Source of the DNA: Pseudomonadota bacterium
GTDB lineage: Bacteria > Pseudomonadota > Gammaproteobacteria > Xanthomonadales > SZUA-38
Assembly (NCBI GenBank): GCA_039033415.1
Contig: JBCCCR010000006.1
Coordinates: 124,001 to 188,000, forward strand
Direction of reading: 5' to 3'
Length of the DNA: 64,000 nt
The notes below the pieces were generated by a model. That model saw only the letters and a list, made by a program, of their open reading frames with translations. It ran no database searches and was not told the origin of the DNA. A program made the position numbers and the translations under genes. Positions 25,206-35,842 of the stretch are shown piece after piece (position 1 is the first letter of the stretch; each line of letters starts with the position of its first letter).

Positions 25206-27689
25206 ATGGATAACCATCAACGAAGCCTGGCGGCGCGCCAATGGCCGATCGGGCTCATGCTGCTGCTGGTCAGCGTCTGTATCAGCGCAGCTGAGCCGTT
25301 CCAAATCTCCGATATCCGTGTTGAGGGGCTGGAACGTATTTCCGCGGGCTCTGTGTTCAACTATCTGCCGGTTGAGGTTGGCGATACGCTGACCGACGAC
25401 AAGACCGCAGACGCCATGCAGGCGCTGTTCCGCACGGGCTTTTTCGAAGACATCGAGTTTGACCGCGAGGGCAATATCCTGGTGGTCCGGGTCAGCGAGC
25501 GTCCCGCGATTACCGAAATCAGCCTCGAGGGCAACAAGGACATCAAATCTGAAGACCTGCTCCGAGCCTTATCGGATTTTGGCCTGTCGGAGGGTGACGT
25601 CTTTGAACGCCGAACGCTGGAACGTGTGCAGCAGAGCCTGACGAAGGAGTACTACAACCGAGGCAAGTACAACGTGCTGGTCGACGCGTCGGTGGACGAA
25701 TTGCAGCGCAACCGCGTCCGCGTCAACATCGAAATCACCGAAGGTGACGCGGCCACGATCAAGCACATCAACGTCGTGGGCAACACGGTCTTCACCGATG
25801 AGGAAATCCTGGAGGATTTTGAGTCGAGTACCGGCAACTGGCTGTCGTGGTACTCCCGGGATGACCAGTACTCGCAGGAGAAGCTTCAGGGGGATCTCGA
25901 GTCACTGCAGTCGTACTATATGGACCGCGGCTACATCGATTTTGAGATCGAGTCCACGCAGGTCAGCATCAGCCCCGACCGCAAAGACATCTACATCACC
26001 GCCAACGTTCGCGAGGGCGACCTCTTTACGATATCCGAGGTCCAGATTACCGGCGATCTGGTTCTCCCGGAGGAAGACCTGCGCCGATTCATTGTGCTGC
26101 GAGAAGGACAGACCTTCTCCCGTCGGCTGCTGGAGGCCAGCACCGAAAACATCACCCAGCGGCTGTCAGGCGTCGGCTACGCGTTCGCCGACATCAATCC
26201 GATTCCCGATATCGATAAAGAGAGCAAAACCGTAAAGCTTACGCTGCTGGTCGATCCCGGGCAGCGTGTTTACGTGCGGCGGGTGAACTTCACGGGTAAT
26301 TCCAAGACCAAGGACGAGGTGCTGCGCCGGGAGATGCGCCAGTTTGAGGGGTCGGTGTTTTCTCAGTTCATGGTCGATCGATCACGACTGCGCCTGCAGC
26401 GACTCAGCTTCATCGAAGAGGTGAACATCGAAACGCCCCGCGTTTCGGAAGATCAGGTGGACGTCAATATCGCGATCAAAGAACGTACCGCCGGTTCGTT
26501 CACCTTTGGTCTAGGTTTCTCCCAGGTAACGGGCATTCTCGGCAGTCTGTCAATTAACCAGGAGAACTTCCTGGGCTCCGGCAAACAGGCTGGGGTCAGC
26601 CTGCAGAATTCGAGGTTTTTCAGCCGCTTCGACCTGTCCTACGTCGATCCCTATTGGACAGAAGACGGGGTAAGCCGCGGATACAACCTCAGTATCCGGG
26701 AGCTCGATCAGGGCGAAGCGAACATCGCCAGCTACCTGGCGGATACCAAGGCGCTGTCCACGAGCTTCGGCATACCCATCACCGAAGTCGATCGCGTGAG
26801 GCTGCTGATCGGCGTCGAGGACACGGCGATCACGCCGTTCCTGGGCGTTGGACCCGATATCTTTGAGGAACTGGTGTTTTACGATCTCGGTGAGTACTGC
26901 GACCTTCGGACAGACCCCGGCCCGCCGGTCACGGCGATCGACCCGAACTGTTTCTCACCGGCAGACGTACCGGCAGACCAGCCGCCTGATCAAACCGGTT
27001 ACCGGACGATCGACAACGCGCTCACGTTGCGTACCGAGCTGCTCTGGTCCCGCGACTCTCGAAATCGATTCTTCAGCCCAACGCGTGGGTCCATTCAGCG
27101 GGCGGGTTTGGAAATTGCAGTTCCGGGCAGCACGATCGAATACTTCAAGATGTCGTATAACGCCCGCAAATATTTCCCCTTGAGCCGGAGCTTCACCTTC
27201 GCGCTGTCGGGTGACCTCGGCTACGGCGACACCTACGGCGACGCCGGAGACTCGGAGTTCGGTCTGCCGTTCTTCGAACACTTTTTTGCCGGCGGCGTGC
27301 GGTCGGTCCGTGGCTACGAAGACAATACGCTAGGACCGAGGGTGGCACGAGTCTTGGGAGAAAATCCCGATACTGGTGAGCCGATCTTCGACCCAAACCC
27401 CCGTCCAATCGGCGGCGACCTTAAAATTACCGGCTCCGCTGAGCTGTTTTTCCCGATACCGTTCGCTAAGAACAGCAACACAACCCGCCTGTCGTGGTTT
27501 GTCGACTTCGGCCAGGTCTACGAAGATTTGGATGCGTTCGACGCGGGCCAGATGCGCTATACCACCGGGCTGTCACTCCAGTGGCAGGCGCCGGTCGGTC
27601 CGGTGATTATCAACCTGGTTGCGCCGCTGAACGACGAACCTGGCGACGAAACCGAGACGCTGCAGTTTGCCTTTGGCAATTTTTTCTAG
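25206..27689 (+). CDS. bamA: Outer-membrane protein assembly factor BamA
   Basis: 827 residues from ATG 25206 (MDNHQRSL); a GTG 8 codons upstream has poorer spacing. Signal peptide (GLMLLLVSVCISAAEP), five POTRA domains (first FQISDIRVEGLERIS), then a 16-strand barrel with the VRGYEDNTLGPR loop (VRGF/Y motif in loop 6) and the terminal strand LQFAFGNFF with C-terminal Phe. It inserts beta-barrel proteins in the outer membrane. A 134-bp gap after rseP. Confidence 0.97.
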   Translation: MDNHQRSLAARQWPIGLMLLLVSVCISAAEPFQISDIRVEGLERISAGSVFNYLPVEVGDTLTDDKTADAMQALFRTGFFEDIEFDREGNILVVRVSERPAITEISLEGNKDIKSEDLLRALSDFGLSEGDVFERRTLERVQQSLTKEYYNRGKYNVLVDASVDELQRNRVRVNIEITEGDAATIKHINVVGNTVFTDEEILEDFESSTGNWLSWYSRDDQYSQEKLQGDLESLQSYYMDRGYIDFEIESTQVSISPDRKDIYITANVREGDLFTISEVQITGDLVLPEEDLRRFIVLREGQTFSRRLLEASTENITQRLSGVGYAFADINPIPDIDKESKTVKLTLLVDPGQRVYVRRVNFTGNSKTKDEVLRREMRQFEGSVFSQFMVDRSRLRLQRLSFIEEVNIETPRVSEDQVDVNIAIKERTAGSFTFGLGFSQVTGILGSLSINQENFLGSGKQAGVSLQNSRFFSRFDLSYVDPYWTEDGVSRGYNLSIRELDQGEANIASYLADTKALSTSFGIPITEVDRVRLLIGVEDTAITPFLGVGPDIFEELVFYDLGEYCDLRTDPGPPVTAIDPNCFSPADVPADQPPDQTGYRTIDNALTLRTELLWSRDSRNRFFSPTRGSIQRAGLEIAVPGSTIEYFKMSYNARKYFPLSRSFTFALSGDLGYGDTYGDAGDSEFGLPFFEHFFAGGVRSVRGYEDNTLGPRVARVLGENPDTGEPIFDPNPRPIGGDLKITGSAELFFPIPFAKNSNTTRLSWFVDFGQVYEDLDAFDAGQMRYTTGLSLQWQAPVGPVIINLVAPLNDEPGDETETLQFAFGNFF

Positions 27690-27714
27690 CTTCTCGATGC
27701 GCTGAATCCGGCAA

Positions 27715-27743
27715 CCGTTCAAGGACTTGAGCAACGGGTTTTT
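27715..27743 (+). terminator. Terminator-like hairpin after bamA
   Basis: CCGTT (27715-27719) pairs with AACGG (27733-27737), with CAAG/CTTG stacked inside, followed by G and five T residues. Short stem and short T-run, so it may only partly terminate before skp. Confidence 0.45.
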
Positions 27744-27781
27744 GCTAGCATACGGTCCTTGTACGAACGGTCTTCGGTGAT

Positions 27782-28348
27782 TTGAGCAAGCGGCCAATTT
27801 CTCTTCGACTGCTGCTGGCAGCGTTCCTGGCAGGCATTACTGTGCTGTCAGGAGTCGCGCAGGCGCAGGAGGTTGAGGGTTCAGCCCCCGGTCGAATCGG
27901 CTACGTAGACTTTGAATTCCTGCTGGAGAGCTCCCCCCAGCGGAAGATCCGCAAAGAAGCGCTGCAGGCCCGCTTTGAGGGCCGCTACCTGGAAATCGAC
28001 ACCAATGAAAAGGAGCTGGAAGAGCTGGAGGACCGTCTGGTGAGGGACACCGCCGTGATGAGCGAAGAGCGTCGCCAGGCCCTGGAGCGGCAGATACGCA
28101 ATCTGCGCCGTGACGTCCAGCGCTCCAAGGAAGACCTCGCTGAAGACGTGTCGCTGGCGCACGATGAGCAGCTGAAGAGGCTCCGAGACGAAATCTACGT
28201 GGTCGTGGAGCGGTATGCCAAAGACGAAGGGTATGACCTGATCCTCGCCTCGCCGGCCATCTACTATTCCGAGTCCATCGATCTGACCCAGCGTCTGCTG
28301 GAACGGCTGGAGGAAGCCAGTCGCATCCCGTCGACGGCGGTCAACTGA
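27782..28348 (+). CDS. skp: Periplasmic chaperone Skp (OmpH family)
   Basis: 188 residues from a TTG start; signal peptide with core LLLAAFLAGITVLSGVAQA and cleavage near residue 28. The mature protein is a long charged coiled coil (FEGRYLEIDTNEKELEELED and onward) typical of Skp tentacles, with YDLILASPAIYYSE forming the body strand at the end. It carries unfolded outer-membrane proteins through the periplasm to BamA. Between bamA and lpxD as in E. coli. Confidence 0.94.
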   Translation: MSKRPISLRLLLAAFLAGITVLSGVAQAQEVEGSAPGRIGYVDFEFLLESSPQRKIRKEALQARFEGRYLEIDTNEKELEELEDRLVRDTAVMSEERRQALERQIRNLRRDVQRSKEDLAEDVSLAHDEQLKRLRDEIYVVVERYAKDEGYDLILASPAIYYSESIDLTQRLLERLEEASRIPSTAVN

Positions 28349-28360
28349 CCAGCAGCCTAG

Positions 28361-29392
28361 ATGCACCCAGAACCCCCTACCCTGACGCTAAAGGAGCTGG
28401 CGAATCAGCTCGGTCGACCGTTTCGCGGCGACCCGGATCTCCCGCTAAGCGGCTGCGCGACGCTCAGCCGCGCCGGCGAGGGCGATCTCAGCTTTCTGGC
28501 CAACCCACGATACCGGTCGGACCTCCACGACTGCCAGGCCGGCGCCGTGATTCTGCGCGAGGAAGACAGCGAGGGGTACAGCAGGGGTGTCATCATCAGC
28601 CCCGATCCCTACCTGGATTACGCCCGCGGTGCAGCCAATTTTGACCCGAGTGGGCACTTCGTTCCCGGCGTCCATCAGAGCGCCGTCGTCGGCGAAAACG
28701 TAACGCTGGGCGAAGGGTGCTGGATCGGCGCCAACAGTGTCCTCGAGCCTGGCGTCACCATCGGGCGCAACGTCTTTATCGGCGCCGGCTGCGTGGTTGG
28801 CCCCGGCTGCGTCATTGGTGACAACAGCAGGCTCACGGCGCAGGTCACGCTGGTCAGTCGCGTCAAGCTGGGTCAGCGCGTGATCATCCACCCCGGCGCC
28901 GTGCTGGGGGCTGACGGGTTTGGGCTCGCCCGCGATGCGTCCGGCTGGGTGAAAGTGCCGCAGCTGGGCGGCGTTGAGCTGGGCGACGACTGCGAGATCG
29001 GCGCGAACACCACCATCGACTGCGGCGCGCTGGATAATACGACGCTCGAGAACGACGTCCGCCTGGATAACCAGATCCAGGTCGGCCACAACGTTTTTAT
29101 CGGTGCCCATACCGCTATTGCGGGCTGTGTTGCCATCGCCGGCAGCGCTCGAATCGGTCGCAACTGCATGGTTGCCGGCGGCGCCGGATTCGCCGGCCAC
29201 ATCAAGGTCGCTGACGGCGTGACCGTGACCGCCATGACCATGGTGACGCACGACATCAAGGAACCCGGCGGCACCTATTCCTCCGGCATTCCGTTTCAGC
29301 CCGCCAGCACCTGGCGCCGCAACGTGGCGCGGCTGCGCAATCTCGATCAGCTGGCCCGGCGCCTGCTTAAACTTGAAAAGGACTCCCAGTGA
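28361..29392 (+). CDS. lpxD: UDP-3-O-(3-hydroxyacyl)glucosamine N-acyltransferase
   Basis: 343 residues (E. coli 341). The N-terminal uridine-binding domain (LTLKELANQLGRPFRGD, LSFLANPRY) is followed by a left-handed beta-helix of hexapeptide repeats and the conserved GFAGHIKV active-site region. It adds the second hydroxyacyl chain in lipid A synthesis. Its stop overlaps the GTG start of fabZ. Confidence 0.97.
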   Translation: MHPEPPTLTLKELANQLGRPFRGDPDLPLSGCATLSRAGEGDLSFLANPRYRSDLHDCQAGAVILREEDSEGYSRGVIISPDPYLDYARGAANFDPSGHFVPGVHQSAVVGENVTLGEGCWIGANSVLEPGVTIGRNVFIGAGCVVGPGCVIGDNSRLTAQVTLVSRVKLGQRVIIHPGAVLGADGFGLARDASGWVKVPQLGGVELGDDCEIGANTTIDCGALDNTTLENDVRLDNQIQVGHNVFIGAHTAIAGCVAIAGSARIGRNCMVAGGAGFAGHIKVADGVTVTAMTMVTHDIKEPGGTYSSGIPFQPASTWRRNVARLRNLDQLARRLLKLEKDSQ

Positions 29393-29856
29393 CTGACAAA
29401 GACAACAACAGTAAGGTCGTGGATATCGAAACCATTTTCCGGGCGCTTCCGCACCGCTACCCTTTTCTGCTGGTCGACCGCGTGGTGGACTACGAGACCG
29501 GCAAGTGGGTGAAGGCCATTAAAAACGTCACGATCAACGAGCCGTTTTTCCAGGGCCATTTCCCCGACCATCCGGTGATGCCGGGCGTGCTGATCCTCGA
29601 GGCCATGGCGCAGTGTGCTGGCGTTCTGTGTTACCTGAATACGATCGACGACCCGCAGGATAGCCCGATGTTCTATCTGGTGAAGATCGACAATGCTCGC
29701 TTCACCCGGCTCGTCGGCCCCGGGGACCAGCTGCACATGGAAGTACGCCTGAAGCGCATGCTGCGCAACATGGGGCAGTACGAGTGCTCCGCGGAGGTTG
29801 ACGGCGAAAAGGTGGCCAGCGCGCAGATCCTGTGCGCTGAGCGGAGCGCTACATGA
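29389..29856 (+). CDS. fabZ: 3-hydroxyacyl-[ACP] dehydratase
   Basis: 155 residues, single hot-dog fold, starting from [16 protein letters not shown] and the catalytic stretch [23 protein letters not shown] (His in GHFP, Glu in LEAMAQ) are intact. It dehydrates 3-hydroxyacyl-ACP in fatty acid synthesis and competes with LpxA and LpxD for the same substrate pool. It overlaps lpxD and lpxA by 4 bases on each side. Confidence 0.97.
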   Translation: MTDKDNNSKVVDIETIFRALPHRYPFLLVDRVVDYETGKWVKAIKNVTINEPFFQGHFPDHPVMPGVLILEAMAQCAGVLCYLNTIDDPQDSPMFYLVKIDNARFTRLVGPGDQLHMEVRLKRMLRNMGQYECSAEVDGEKVASAQILCAERSAT

Positions 29857-30626
29857 TTCATCCACAGGCGGTGGTGGACTCCACAGCGGAGCTCGCCGAG
29901 GACGTCGAAGTTGGTCCGTTTTCGTTTATCGGCCCCGGCGTCACAATCGGCGCAGGATCGGTGATCGGCCCCCACGTGGTGGTCAAAGGGCCCACCACCA
30001 TCGGCAAAAACAATCGGATCTTTCAGTTCGCGTCGGTGGGTGAAGAGCCACAGGACAAGAAGTTTCTACCCGAGCATGACACCCGGCTGGAAATCGGCGA
30101 CGGCAACACGATCCGTGAGTACTGCACCATCAACCGCGGCACGGTGGGCGGCGGCGGAGTCACCCGCATCGGCGATCGAAACTGGATCATGGCTTATGTG
30201 CACATCGCCCATGATTGCATCATCGGCAACGACACCACCTTCGCCAACTGCGCTTCCCTGGCCGGCCACGTTGAGGTCGAAGACCACGCCATCCTGGGCG
30301 GATTTTCCCTCATCCATCAGTTCTGCCGGGTCGGGCGAAACGCGTTCACCGCCATGGGTGCCAGCGTCAACCGGGACGTGCCTCCTTACGTGGTGGTCGC
30401 CGGCAAGATGTCGGAGCCGCGCGGGATCAATTCGGAGGGGCTACGTCGACGCGGCTTCTCCGCTGAGCAGATCGCGGCCGTCAAGCGCGCGTACAAAATG
30501 CTGTACACCCAGGGCCGGCCGCTGAGCGAGGCGCTGGAACAGATCCGCGAGCTCGCCGCCGAATGGGAGGAAGTGGCGCCCATGGTGGAGTTTATTCAGA
30601 AAAGCCAGCGCAGCATCCTGCGCTAG
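29853..30626 (+). CDS. lpxA: UDP-N-acetylglucosamine O-acyltransferase
   Basis: 257 residues (E. coli 262). Hexapeptide repeats form the beta-helix from residue 1 to about 185; the catalytic His lies in AYVHIAHDCIIGN, and GINSEGLRRRGFS opens the C-terminal helical domain. It performs the first acylation in lipid A synthesis. It overlaps fabZ and is 3 bases before lpxB. Confidence 0.97.
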   Translation: MIHPQAVVDSTAELAEDVEVGPFSFIGPGVTIGAGSVIGPHVVVKGPTTIGKNNRIFQFASVGEEPQDKKFLPEHDTRLEIGDGNTIREYCTINRGTVGGGGVTRIGDRNWIMAYVHIAHDCIIGNDTTFANCASLAGHVEVEDHAILGGFSLIHQFCRVGRNAFTAMGASVNRDVPPYVVVAGKMSEPRGINSEGLRRRGFSAEQIAAVKRAYKMLYTQGRPLSEALEQIRELAAEWEEVAPMVEFIQKSQRSILR

Positions 30627-30629
30627 AGC

Positions 30630-31802
30630 ATGGTCAGCAGCAACACCGATCCGCGCCACATCGTGCTGGTCGCCGGAGAATCCTCGGGCGATCGGCTGGG
30701 TGCCGGCCTGGCAAGTCAGCTACGGGCCCGATACCCGGACGTCAAGCTGTCGGGCATTACCGGCCAGGCGATGAACGCTGCCGGCGTCGAAAGCTGGTAC
30801 GACTGTCAGGCGCTCGCCCTGATGGGTTTTGCCGAGGTGGTGGGACACCTGCCGGAACTCCTGCGTCTGCGCCGGACCATTCGGCAGCGTATGCTGGACG
30901 ACCCGCCGGACTGTTTCATTGGTATCGATGCACCGGACTTTAATCTGGGACTGGCCCGAAAGCTCAAGGCAGCAGGCATCCCCGCCGTGCACTATGTAAG
31001 CCCCTCGATCTGGGCCTGGCGTCAGGGCCGCGCTGGAAAAATTGGGCGCTGTATCGATCTGATGCTGACCCTGTTTCCCTTCGAACCGCAGATCTATGAG
31101 CGCTACCAGGTCCCGGCCCGCTTTGTTGGCCATCCAAGCGCGCAGGCGGTGGCGCTCGAACCCGACCGCGCCGCGGCTCGCCGGGAGCTGGGCATCCCGG
31201 ACGACGTGCAGCTGGTCGCCCTGCTGCCCGGCAGCCGCGGCGGCGAAATCAAGCGCCTCGGTCCGGTGATCGCCGCCGCCGCGAGACGCATCCTGGCCGA
31301 GAAGCCGGAGGTGCGGTTTGTCACCCCCACCGCAACGGCCGCCACGCGACAGCGCTTCAGCCAGATGCTGGCAGCCGAGGGGCTGGGGGATCGCGTCGAG
31401 CTGCTGGAGGGACAATCTTTCACCGCGCTTTGCGCCGCTAATGCGGCCATTATCGCCTCCGGCACCGCCACGCTGGAGGCGTTGCTTTGCAAGACGCCGA
31501 TGGTGGTCACCTACCGGATTTCGCCGATCACCCACCTGATCGTAAGAGTGACCCGCATGATGAAGGTCGACCAGTTTTCTTTGCCGAACGCGCTGGCCGG
31601 AGAGCGGCTGGTCCCCGAGCTGATGCAGGCTGCGGCGACCCCCGAGGGTCTGGCCGAGGAAGCGCTGGCGCTGCTCTCCGATTCGCCGCGCCGGAGCCAT
31701 ATGATCCAACGATTTGCCGAAATTCATCAAAGCCTTCGCTCCGACACCAGCGCCGGCGACGAGGTGGCCGCCTTTCTCGCCGAACGTGGAGGGTCGCGGT
31801 GA
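30630..31802 (+). CDS. lpxB: Lipid-A-disaccharide synthase
   Basis: 390 residues (E. coli 382), GT19 family: LVAGESSGDRLGAGL near the N-terminus, FIGIDAPDFNL, YVSPSIWAWR and LLPGSRGGEIKRLGP are family signatures. It joins UDP-diacylglucosamine and lipid X on the inner face of the inner membrane. Its stop overlaps the GTG start of rnhB. Confidence 0.97.
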   Translation: MVSSNTDPRHIVLVAGESSGDRLGAGLASQLRARYPDVKLSGITGQAMNAAGVESWYDCQALALMGFAEVVGHLPELLRLRRTIRQRMLDDPPDCFIGIDAPDFNLGLARKLKAAGIPAVHYVSPSIWAWRQGRAGKIGRCIDLMLTLFPFEPQIYERYQVPARFVGHPSAQAVALEPDRAAARRELGIPDDVQLVALLPGSRGGEIKRLGPVIAAAARRILAEKPEVRFVTPTATAATRQRFSQMLAAEGLGDRVELLEGQSFTALCAANAAIIASGTATLEALLCKTPMVVTYRISPITHLIVRVTRMMKVDQFSLPNALAGERLVPELMQAAATPEGLAEEALALLSDSPRRSHMIQRFAEIHQSLRSDTSAGDEVAAFLAERGGSR

Positions 31803-32371
31803 ACACTGCGGGCGTCGACGAGGCAGGCCGGGGCTGTCTGGCCGGACCAGTCGCAGTGGCCGCGGTGGTGCTCAATCCCGACCTCAACTGGGATTGGGTA
31901 GATGATTCGAAAAAGCTAAGTGCCCCGCAGCGTGCGGAGATGGCGGAAAAGATCCGCGCCGGCGCGCTGGACTACACCCTCGAAATGATCGATGTTGTGA
32001 CCATCGACAAAATCAACATTCTTCAGGCAACGCTGCTCGGGATGAAGCGCTGCGTAGAGCGCCTGGCGCAGCCGCCGGCAGAAGTACTGATCGACGGCAA
32101 CCGAACGCCTGACGTGACGCTTCCCTGCAAAGCGATTGTGGGTGGTGATGCGCTGGTGAAGTGTATTGGTGCGGCATCGATCCTCGCAAAAACGGCCCGT
32201 GATGACCTCATGACCGAGCTGGACCGCCAATATCCCGAGTACGGCTTCGCCAGCCACAAGGGCTACGGCACGCCGCAGCACCTGGCCGCGCTGCGGTCCT
32301 TGGGACCTACCCCGCTGCATCGCTCCAGCTTTGCGCCGGTTAGAGCGATGATTCAGGGAGAGCTCCTGTGA
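31799..32371 (+). CDS. rnhB: Ribonuclease HII
   Basis: 190 residues from GTG 31799, which overlaps the lpxB stop; the frame is open farther upstream inside lpxB but has no RNase H sequence. Catalytic acidic residues are in GVDEAGRG (Asp, Glu), LIDGN and DDLMTELD; KKLSAPQRAEM and SHKGYGTPQHLAAL are family motifs. It removes ribonucleotides from DNA. Its stop overlaps the GTG start of dnaE. Confidence 0.96.
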   Translation: MNTAGVDEAGRGCLAGPVAVAAVVLNPDLNWDWVDDSKKLSAPQRAEMAEKIRAGALDYTLEMIDVVTIDKINILQATLLGMKRCVERLAQPPAEVLIDGNRTPDVTLPCKAIVGGDALVKCIGAASILAKTARDDLMTELDRQYPEYGFASHKGYGTPQHLAALRSLGPTPLHRSSFAPVRAMIQGELL

Positions 32372-35300
32372 CCCCCTGGTTTTCCCATCTGTCGCTCCAC
32401 ACGGAGTATTCGCTGGTCGACAGCACGCTGCGGATCAAACCGCTGGTTCAGCAGGCCGCTGCGATGGAGATGCCGGCCCTGGCAATGACCGATCAGCACA
32501 ACCTGTTTGGGCTGGTGAAGTTTGTGCGGGCCGCGGAGGGTGCCGGCATCAAACCTCTCGCCGGTGCCGATCTTTGGCTGCTGGACGAGGAGGCCGACAG
32601 CCCAGCGCGCTGCACGGTGCTGTGCCAGAACCAAACCGGCTATCGCAACCTGTCGGCCCTGCTGTCTCGCTCTTTTGCGACACGCCAGTCACACGCCCTG
32701 CCCTGCGTGGACCCCGAGTGGCTGCTGACGCATAACGACGGGCTGATTGTGCTGACCGGCCAGCAGCAGGGTCCCGTGGGGCGCCTGCTGGCGGACGGCA
32801 AACCCAACCGCGCCAGCGACACGCTCGCGCGCTGGGCAGCGGCACTGCCCGATCGGCTTTACGTGGCTATCTCGCGCGTTGGGCGGCCCGGCGAAGAAGA
32901 GTATCTGGAGCAGGCCCTCAAGCTGGCTCATGCTCACCAGTGCCCGGTGGTGGCGGTCAACGACGTCCGCTTTCTAACGATGCAGGACTACGCCGCTCAC
33001 GAAGCCCGGGTCTGTATCAACCAGGGTCGGCTGCTCGACGACCCCGGCCGGCCGCGGGACTATTCCGATCAGCAGTATCTGCGTTCGGCTCGCGAGATGG
33101 CGGAGCTGTTTCACGATCTGCCGGAAGCGCTGGAGAACACGGCGGAGCTGGCGCAGCGGTGCAATTTACACCTGGAGCTCGGCCAGTACTTTTTGCCCGC
33201 GTTCCCGCTGCCCGATGGGCAAACCGAGGCCAGCTATCTGGAACAGCAGTCGCTGCAGGGGCTCGAGGAACGTCTCCAGTCTCGACCGCCCACCTCGATC
33301 GCCCGCGCCGACTACGACGCGCGGCTGAGTCACGAGCTAAGCGTCATTGGCCAGATGGGGTTTCCCGGCTATTTTCTGATTGTCGCAGACTTCATCTCTT
33401 GGGCCCGCCAGCAGTCGATTCCCGTCGGACCGGGGCGCGGATCAGGCGCCGGGTCGCTGGTGGCGTACGCACTCGGCATCACCGATCTCGATCCCCTGGA
33501 CCACGACCTGCTCTTCGAGCGTTTTCTGAATCCAGAGCGCGTGTCCATGCCCGACTTCGATATCGACTTCTGCATGGACCGTCGCGATGAGGTGATCGCG
33601 TACGTTGCCGAACGTTATGGACGTGAGAAGGTTTCGCAGATCATCACCTTTGGCACGATGGCGGCAAAAGCCGTGGTGCGTGACGCAGGCCGGGTGCTGG
33701 GTCTGCGTTACGGCTTTGTCGACGAGGTCGCCAAGCTGGTTCCCAACACGCTGGGGATTACGTTGGAAGGCGCGCTGAAAGAATCGGCCGAGCTGGCCGA
33801 AAGGGTCGATACCGACGACGACGTGGCGCAGCTCATGGAAACCGCGCGCTCCCTCGAAGGGCTGACCCGCAACGCCGGCAAACACGCCGGCGGCGTGGTG
33901 ATCGCACCACGCCCGCTGGAGTACTACACCCCGCTCTACAGCGAGACGGCGGGTGAAAGTGTGGTTTCCCAGTTCGACAAAGACGACGTTGAGGCCATCG
34001 GCCTGGTGAAGTTTGACTTCCTCGGCCTGCGTACGCTCACCATCATCGACTGGGCCGTGAGCGCCATCAATCATCGGCCCGACCAGCCGGCGCTCGACGT
34101 CGACTCCCTGCCGATGGACGACGCGGCAGCATTCAACCTGCTCAAGGCGTGCCAGACCACCGCCGTTTTCCAGCTCGAATCTCGGGGCATGAAAGAGCTG
34201 ATTCGCCGACTGCAGCCCGGCAGCTTCGACGACATCGTGGCGCTGGTGGCGCTGTACCGACCCGGGCCGCTCGACTCCGGCATGGTGGACACCTATGTGG
34301 ACTGCAAACACGGCCGGCAGGAGGTGCGCTACCCCCACGACGAGCTCGAGCCGATTCTCGAACCCACCTACGGCGTCATTCTCTATCAGGAGCAGGTGAT
34401 GCAGATCGCCCAGGTGATGGCCGGCTATACGCTCGGCGGCGCCGACATCCTGCGTCGGGCGATGGGTAAGAAGAAGCCGGCGGAAATGGCCAAGCAGCGA
34501 TCCATATTTGTTGACGGCGCTACCGCCCGGGGGATCGACGGCGCCCTGGCGGAGTCGGTCTTCGACCTGATGGAAAAGTTTGCCGGCTACGGTTTTAATA
34601 AGTCGCACTCCGCCGCTTACGCGCTGCTGTCCTACCAGACCGCGTTCCTGAAAGCCCACTATCCCGGCGAGTTCATGGCGGCGGTGCTGTCCGCGGATAT
34701 GGACAATACCGACAAGGTGGTTGTGCTGATCGACGACACCAAGCAAATGGGCTTGGAGCTGCTAGCGCCGGACGTCAATCAGTCCGCTTATGCCTTTAAG
34801 GCCCTCGACGATCATCAGGTGCTGTACGGCCTGGGTGCGATCAAAGGCCTCGGGCGCAGCGCCATCGATGCCTGCATCGAGGAACGCGATCAACACGGGC
34901 CTTTTACCGACCTGCTTCAGCTGTGCAACCGAGTGGATATGTCCCGCCTCAACAAGCGGGGCCTAGAGGCCCTGATCATGGCTGGTGCGCTGGACTGCCT
35001 GGGCCAGAACCGGGCCACCCTCTTTGCCTCCCTGCCGGAGGTAATGAAAGCGGCGGAGCAAAGTGCCCGGGATCGAGCCGCCGGCCAGAGCGATCTGTTT
35101 GGCGCGCCGGCACCGGTCGCGAAGGCCGATCCGACCCTGACCGTGCTGGCCGATTTTGACGACGACCGCCGCCTGCGCGGCGAGCGGGACACGCTGGGGC
35201 TTTACCTGTCGGGCCACCCACTGGACCCTTACCGGTCCTCGCTGGAAAACGTGGTCAACTGTCCGCTGGGCGGGATCGACAAGCGCTTTGGCAAGCTCAA

Positions 35301-35838
35301 CAGCGACAACCGACGCGGCGTTCCGGCGACCCTCGCCGGATTGATCATGGGGCTGCGCAAGCGCGGCGAGCGCAATGCGTTTGCCCAGCTTGATGACGGT
35401 ACGGGCAGAATTGAACTCGCGTTCTTTGGCAAAGCGATGGGTGAGAACGTTGAGCTGCTGAACAATGACCAGCTGGTGGTCGCTGAGGGAAACCTGCTGC
35501 CGGACGACGTCTCCGGCAGCGTCAAGATGCGCGTTGAGCGACTGAAGACGATCGACGACACGCTCGCTAGCTACGCTCGCGCTCTGCGCCTGACGCTCAA
35601 TCGCACCCAGCTGGATCTCGCAGCGCTGCGCGAGACGCTGCTGCCTCACCAGCCGGGCAATACGCCCGTCGTGCTGAGCTACCACAACGACACGGCCGAA
35701 GCTCACATCCAGCTCGGCGATGCCTTCAACGTCAAACCCACCCGGAGCCTGCTCGAAGGACTGACCGGCGTCCCCGGCGTGGCCGGCGCTCGGCTGCTGT
35801 TCAGCGAGCTTCTGGAAACCGATAACGCGTATAATTAG
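32368..35838 (+). CDS. dnaE: DNA polymerase III alpha subunit
   Basis: 1156 residues (E. coli 1160). PHP domain at the N-terminus ([15 protein letters not shown]), the palm with [23 protein letters not shown] and the catalytic [36 protein letters not shown]-type motif as [17 protein letters not shown], then helix-hairpin-helix and OB-fold near residue 1000. Replicative polymerase; located between rnhB and accA as in E. coli. Confidence 0.98.
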   Translation: MTPWFSHLSLHTEYSLVDSTLRIKPLVQQAAAMEMPALAMTDQHNLFGLVKFVRAAEGAGIKPLAGADLWLLDEEADSPARCTVLCQNQTGYRNLSALLSRSFATRQSHALPCVDPEWLLTHNDGLIVLTGQQQGPVGRLLADGKPNRASDTLARWAAALPDRLYVAISRVGRPGEEEYLEQALKLAHAHQCPVVAVNDVRFLTMQDYAAHEARVCINQGRLLDDPGRPRDYSDQQYLRSAREMAELFHDLPEALENTAELAQRCNLHLELGQYFLPAFPLPDGQTEASYLEQQSLQGLEERLQSRPPTSIARADYDARLSHELSVIGQMGFPGYFLIVADFISWARQQSIPVGPGRGSGAGSLVAYALGITDLDPLDHDLLFERFLNPERVSMPDFDIDFCMDRRDEVIAYVAERYGREKVSQIITFGTMAAKAVVRDAGRVLGLRYGFVDEVAKLVPNTLGITLEGALKESAELAERVDTDDDVAQLMETARSLEGLTRNAGKHAGGVVIAPRPLEYYTPLYSETAGESVVSQFDKDDVEAIGLVKFDFLGLRTLTIIDWAVSAINHRPDQPALDVDSLPMDDAAAFNLLKACQTTAVFQLESRGMKELIRRLQPGSFDDIVALVALYRPGPLDSGMVDTYVDCKHGRQEVRYPHDELEPILEPTYGVILYQEQVMQIAQVMAGYTLGGADILRRAMGKKKPAEMAKQRSIFVDGATARGIDGALAESVFDLMEKFAGYGFNKSHSAAYALLSYQTAFLKAHYPGEFMAAVLSADMDNTDKVVVLIDDTKQMGLELLAPDVNQSAYAFKALDDHQVLYGLGAIKGLGRSAIDACIEERDQHGPFTDLLQLCNRVDMSRLNKRGLEALIMAGALDCLGQNRATLFASLPEVMKAAEQSARDRAAGQSDLFGAPAPVAKADPTLTVLADFDDDRRLRGERDTLGLYLSGHPLDPYRSSLENVVNCPLGGIDKRFGKLNSDNRRGVPATLAGLIMGLRKRGERNAFAQLDDGTGRIELAFFGKAMGENVELLNNDQLVVAEGNLLPDDVSGSVKMRVERLKTIDDTLASYARALRLTLNRTQLDLAALRETLLPHQPGNTPVVLSYHNDTAEAHIQLGDAFNVKPTRSLLEGLTGVPGVAGARLLFSELLETDNAYN

Positions 35839-35842
35839 CCGC

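Noticed and set aside
33442-34746. Long minus-strand open frame (434 codons) opposite dnaE
   Set aside because: His/Gln/Val-rich translation without motifs; dnaE fully explains the region.
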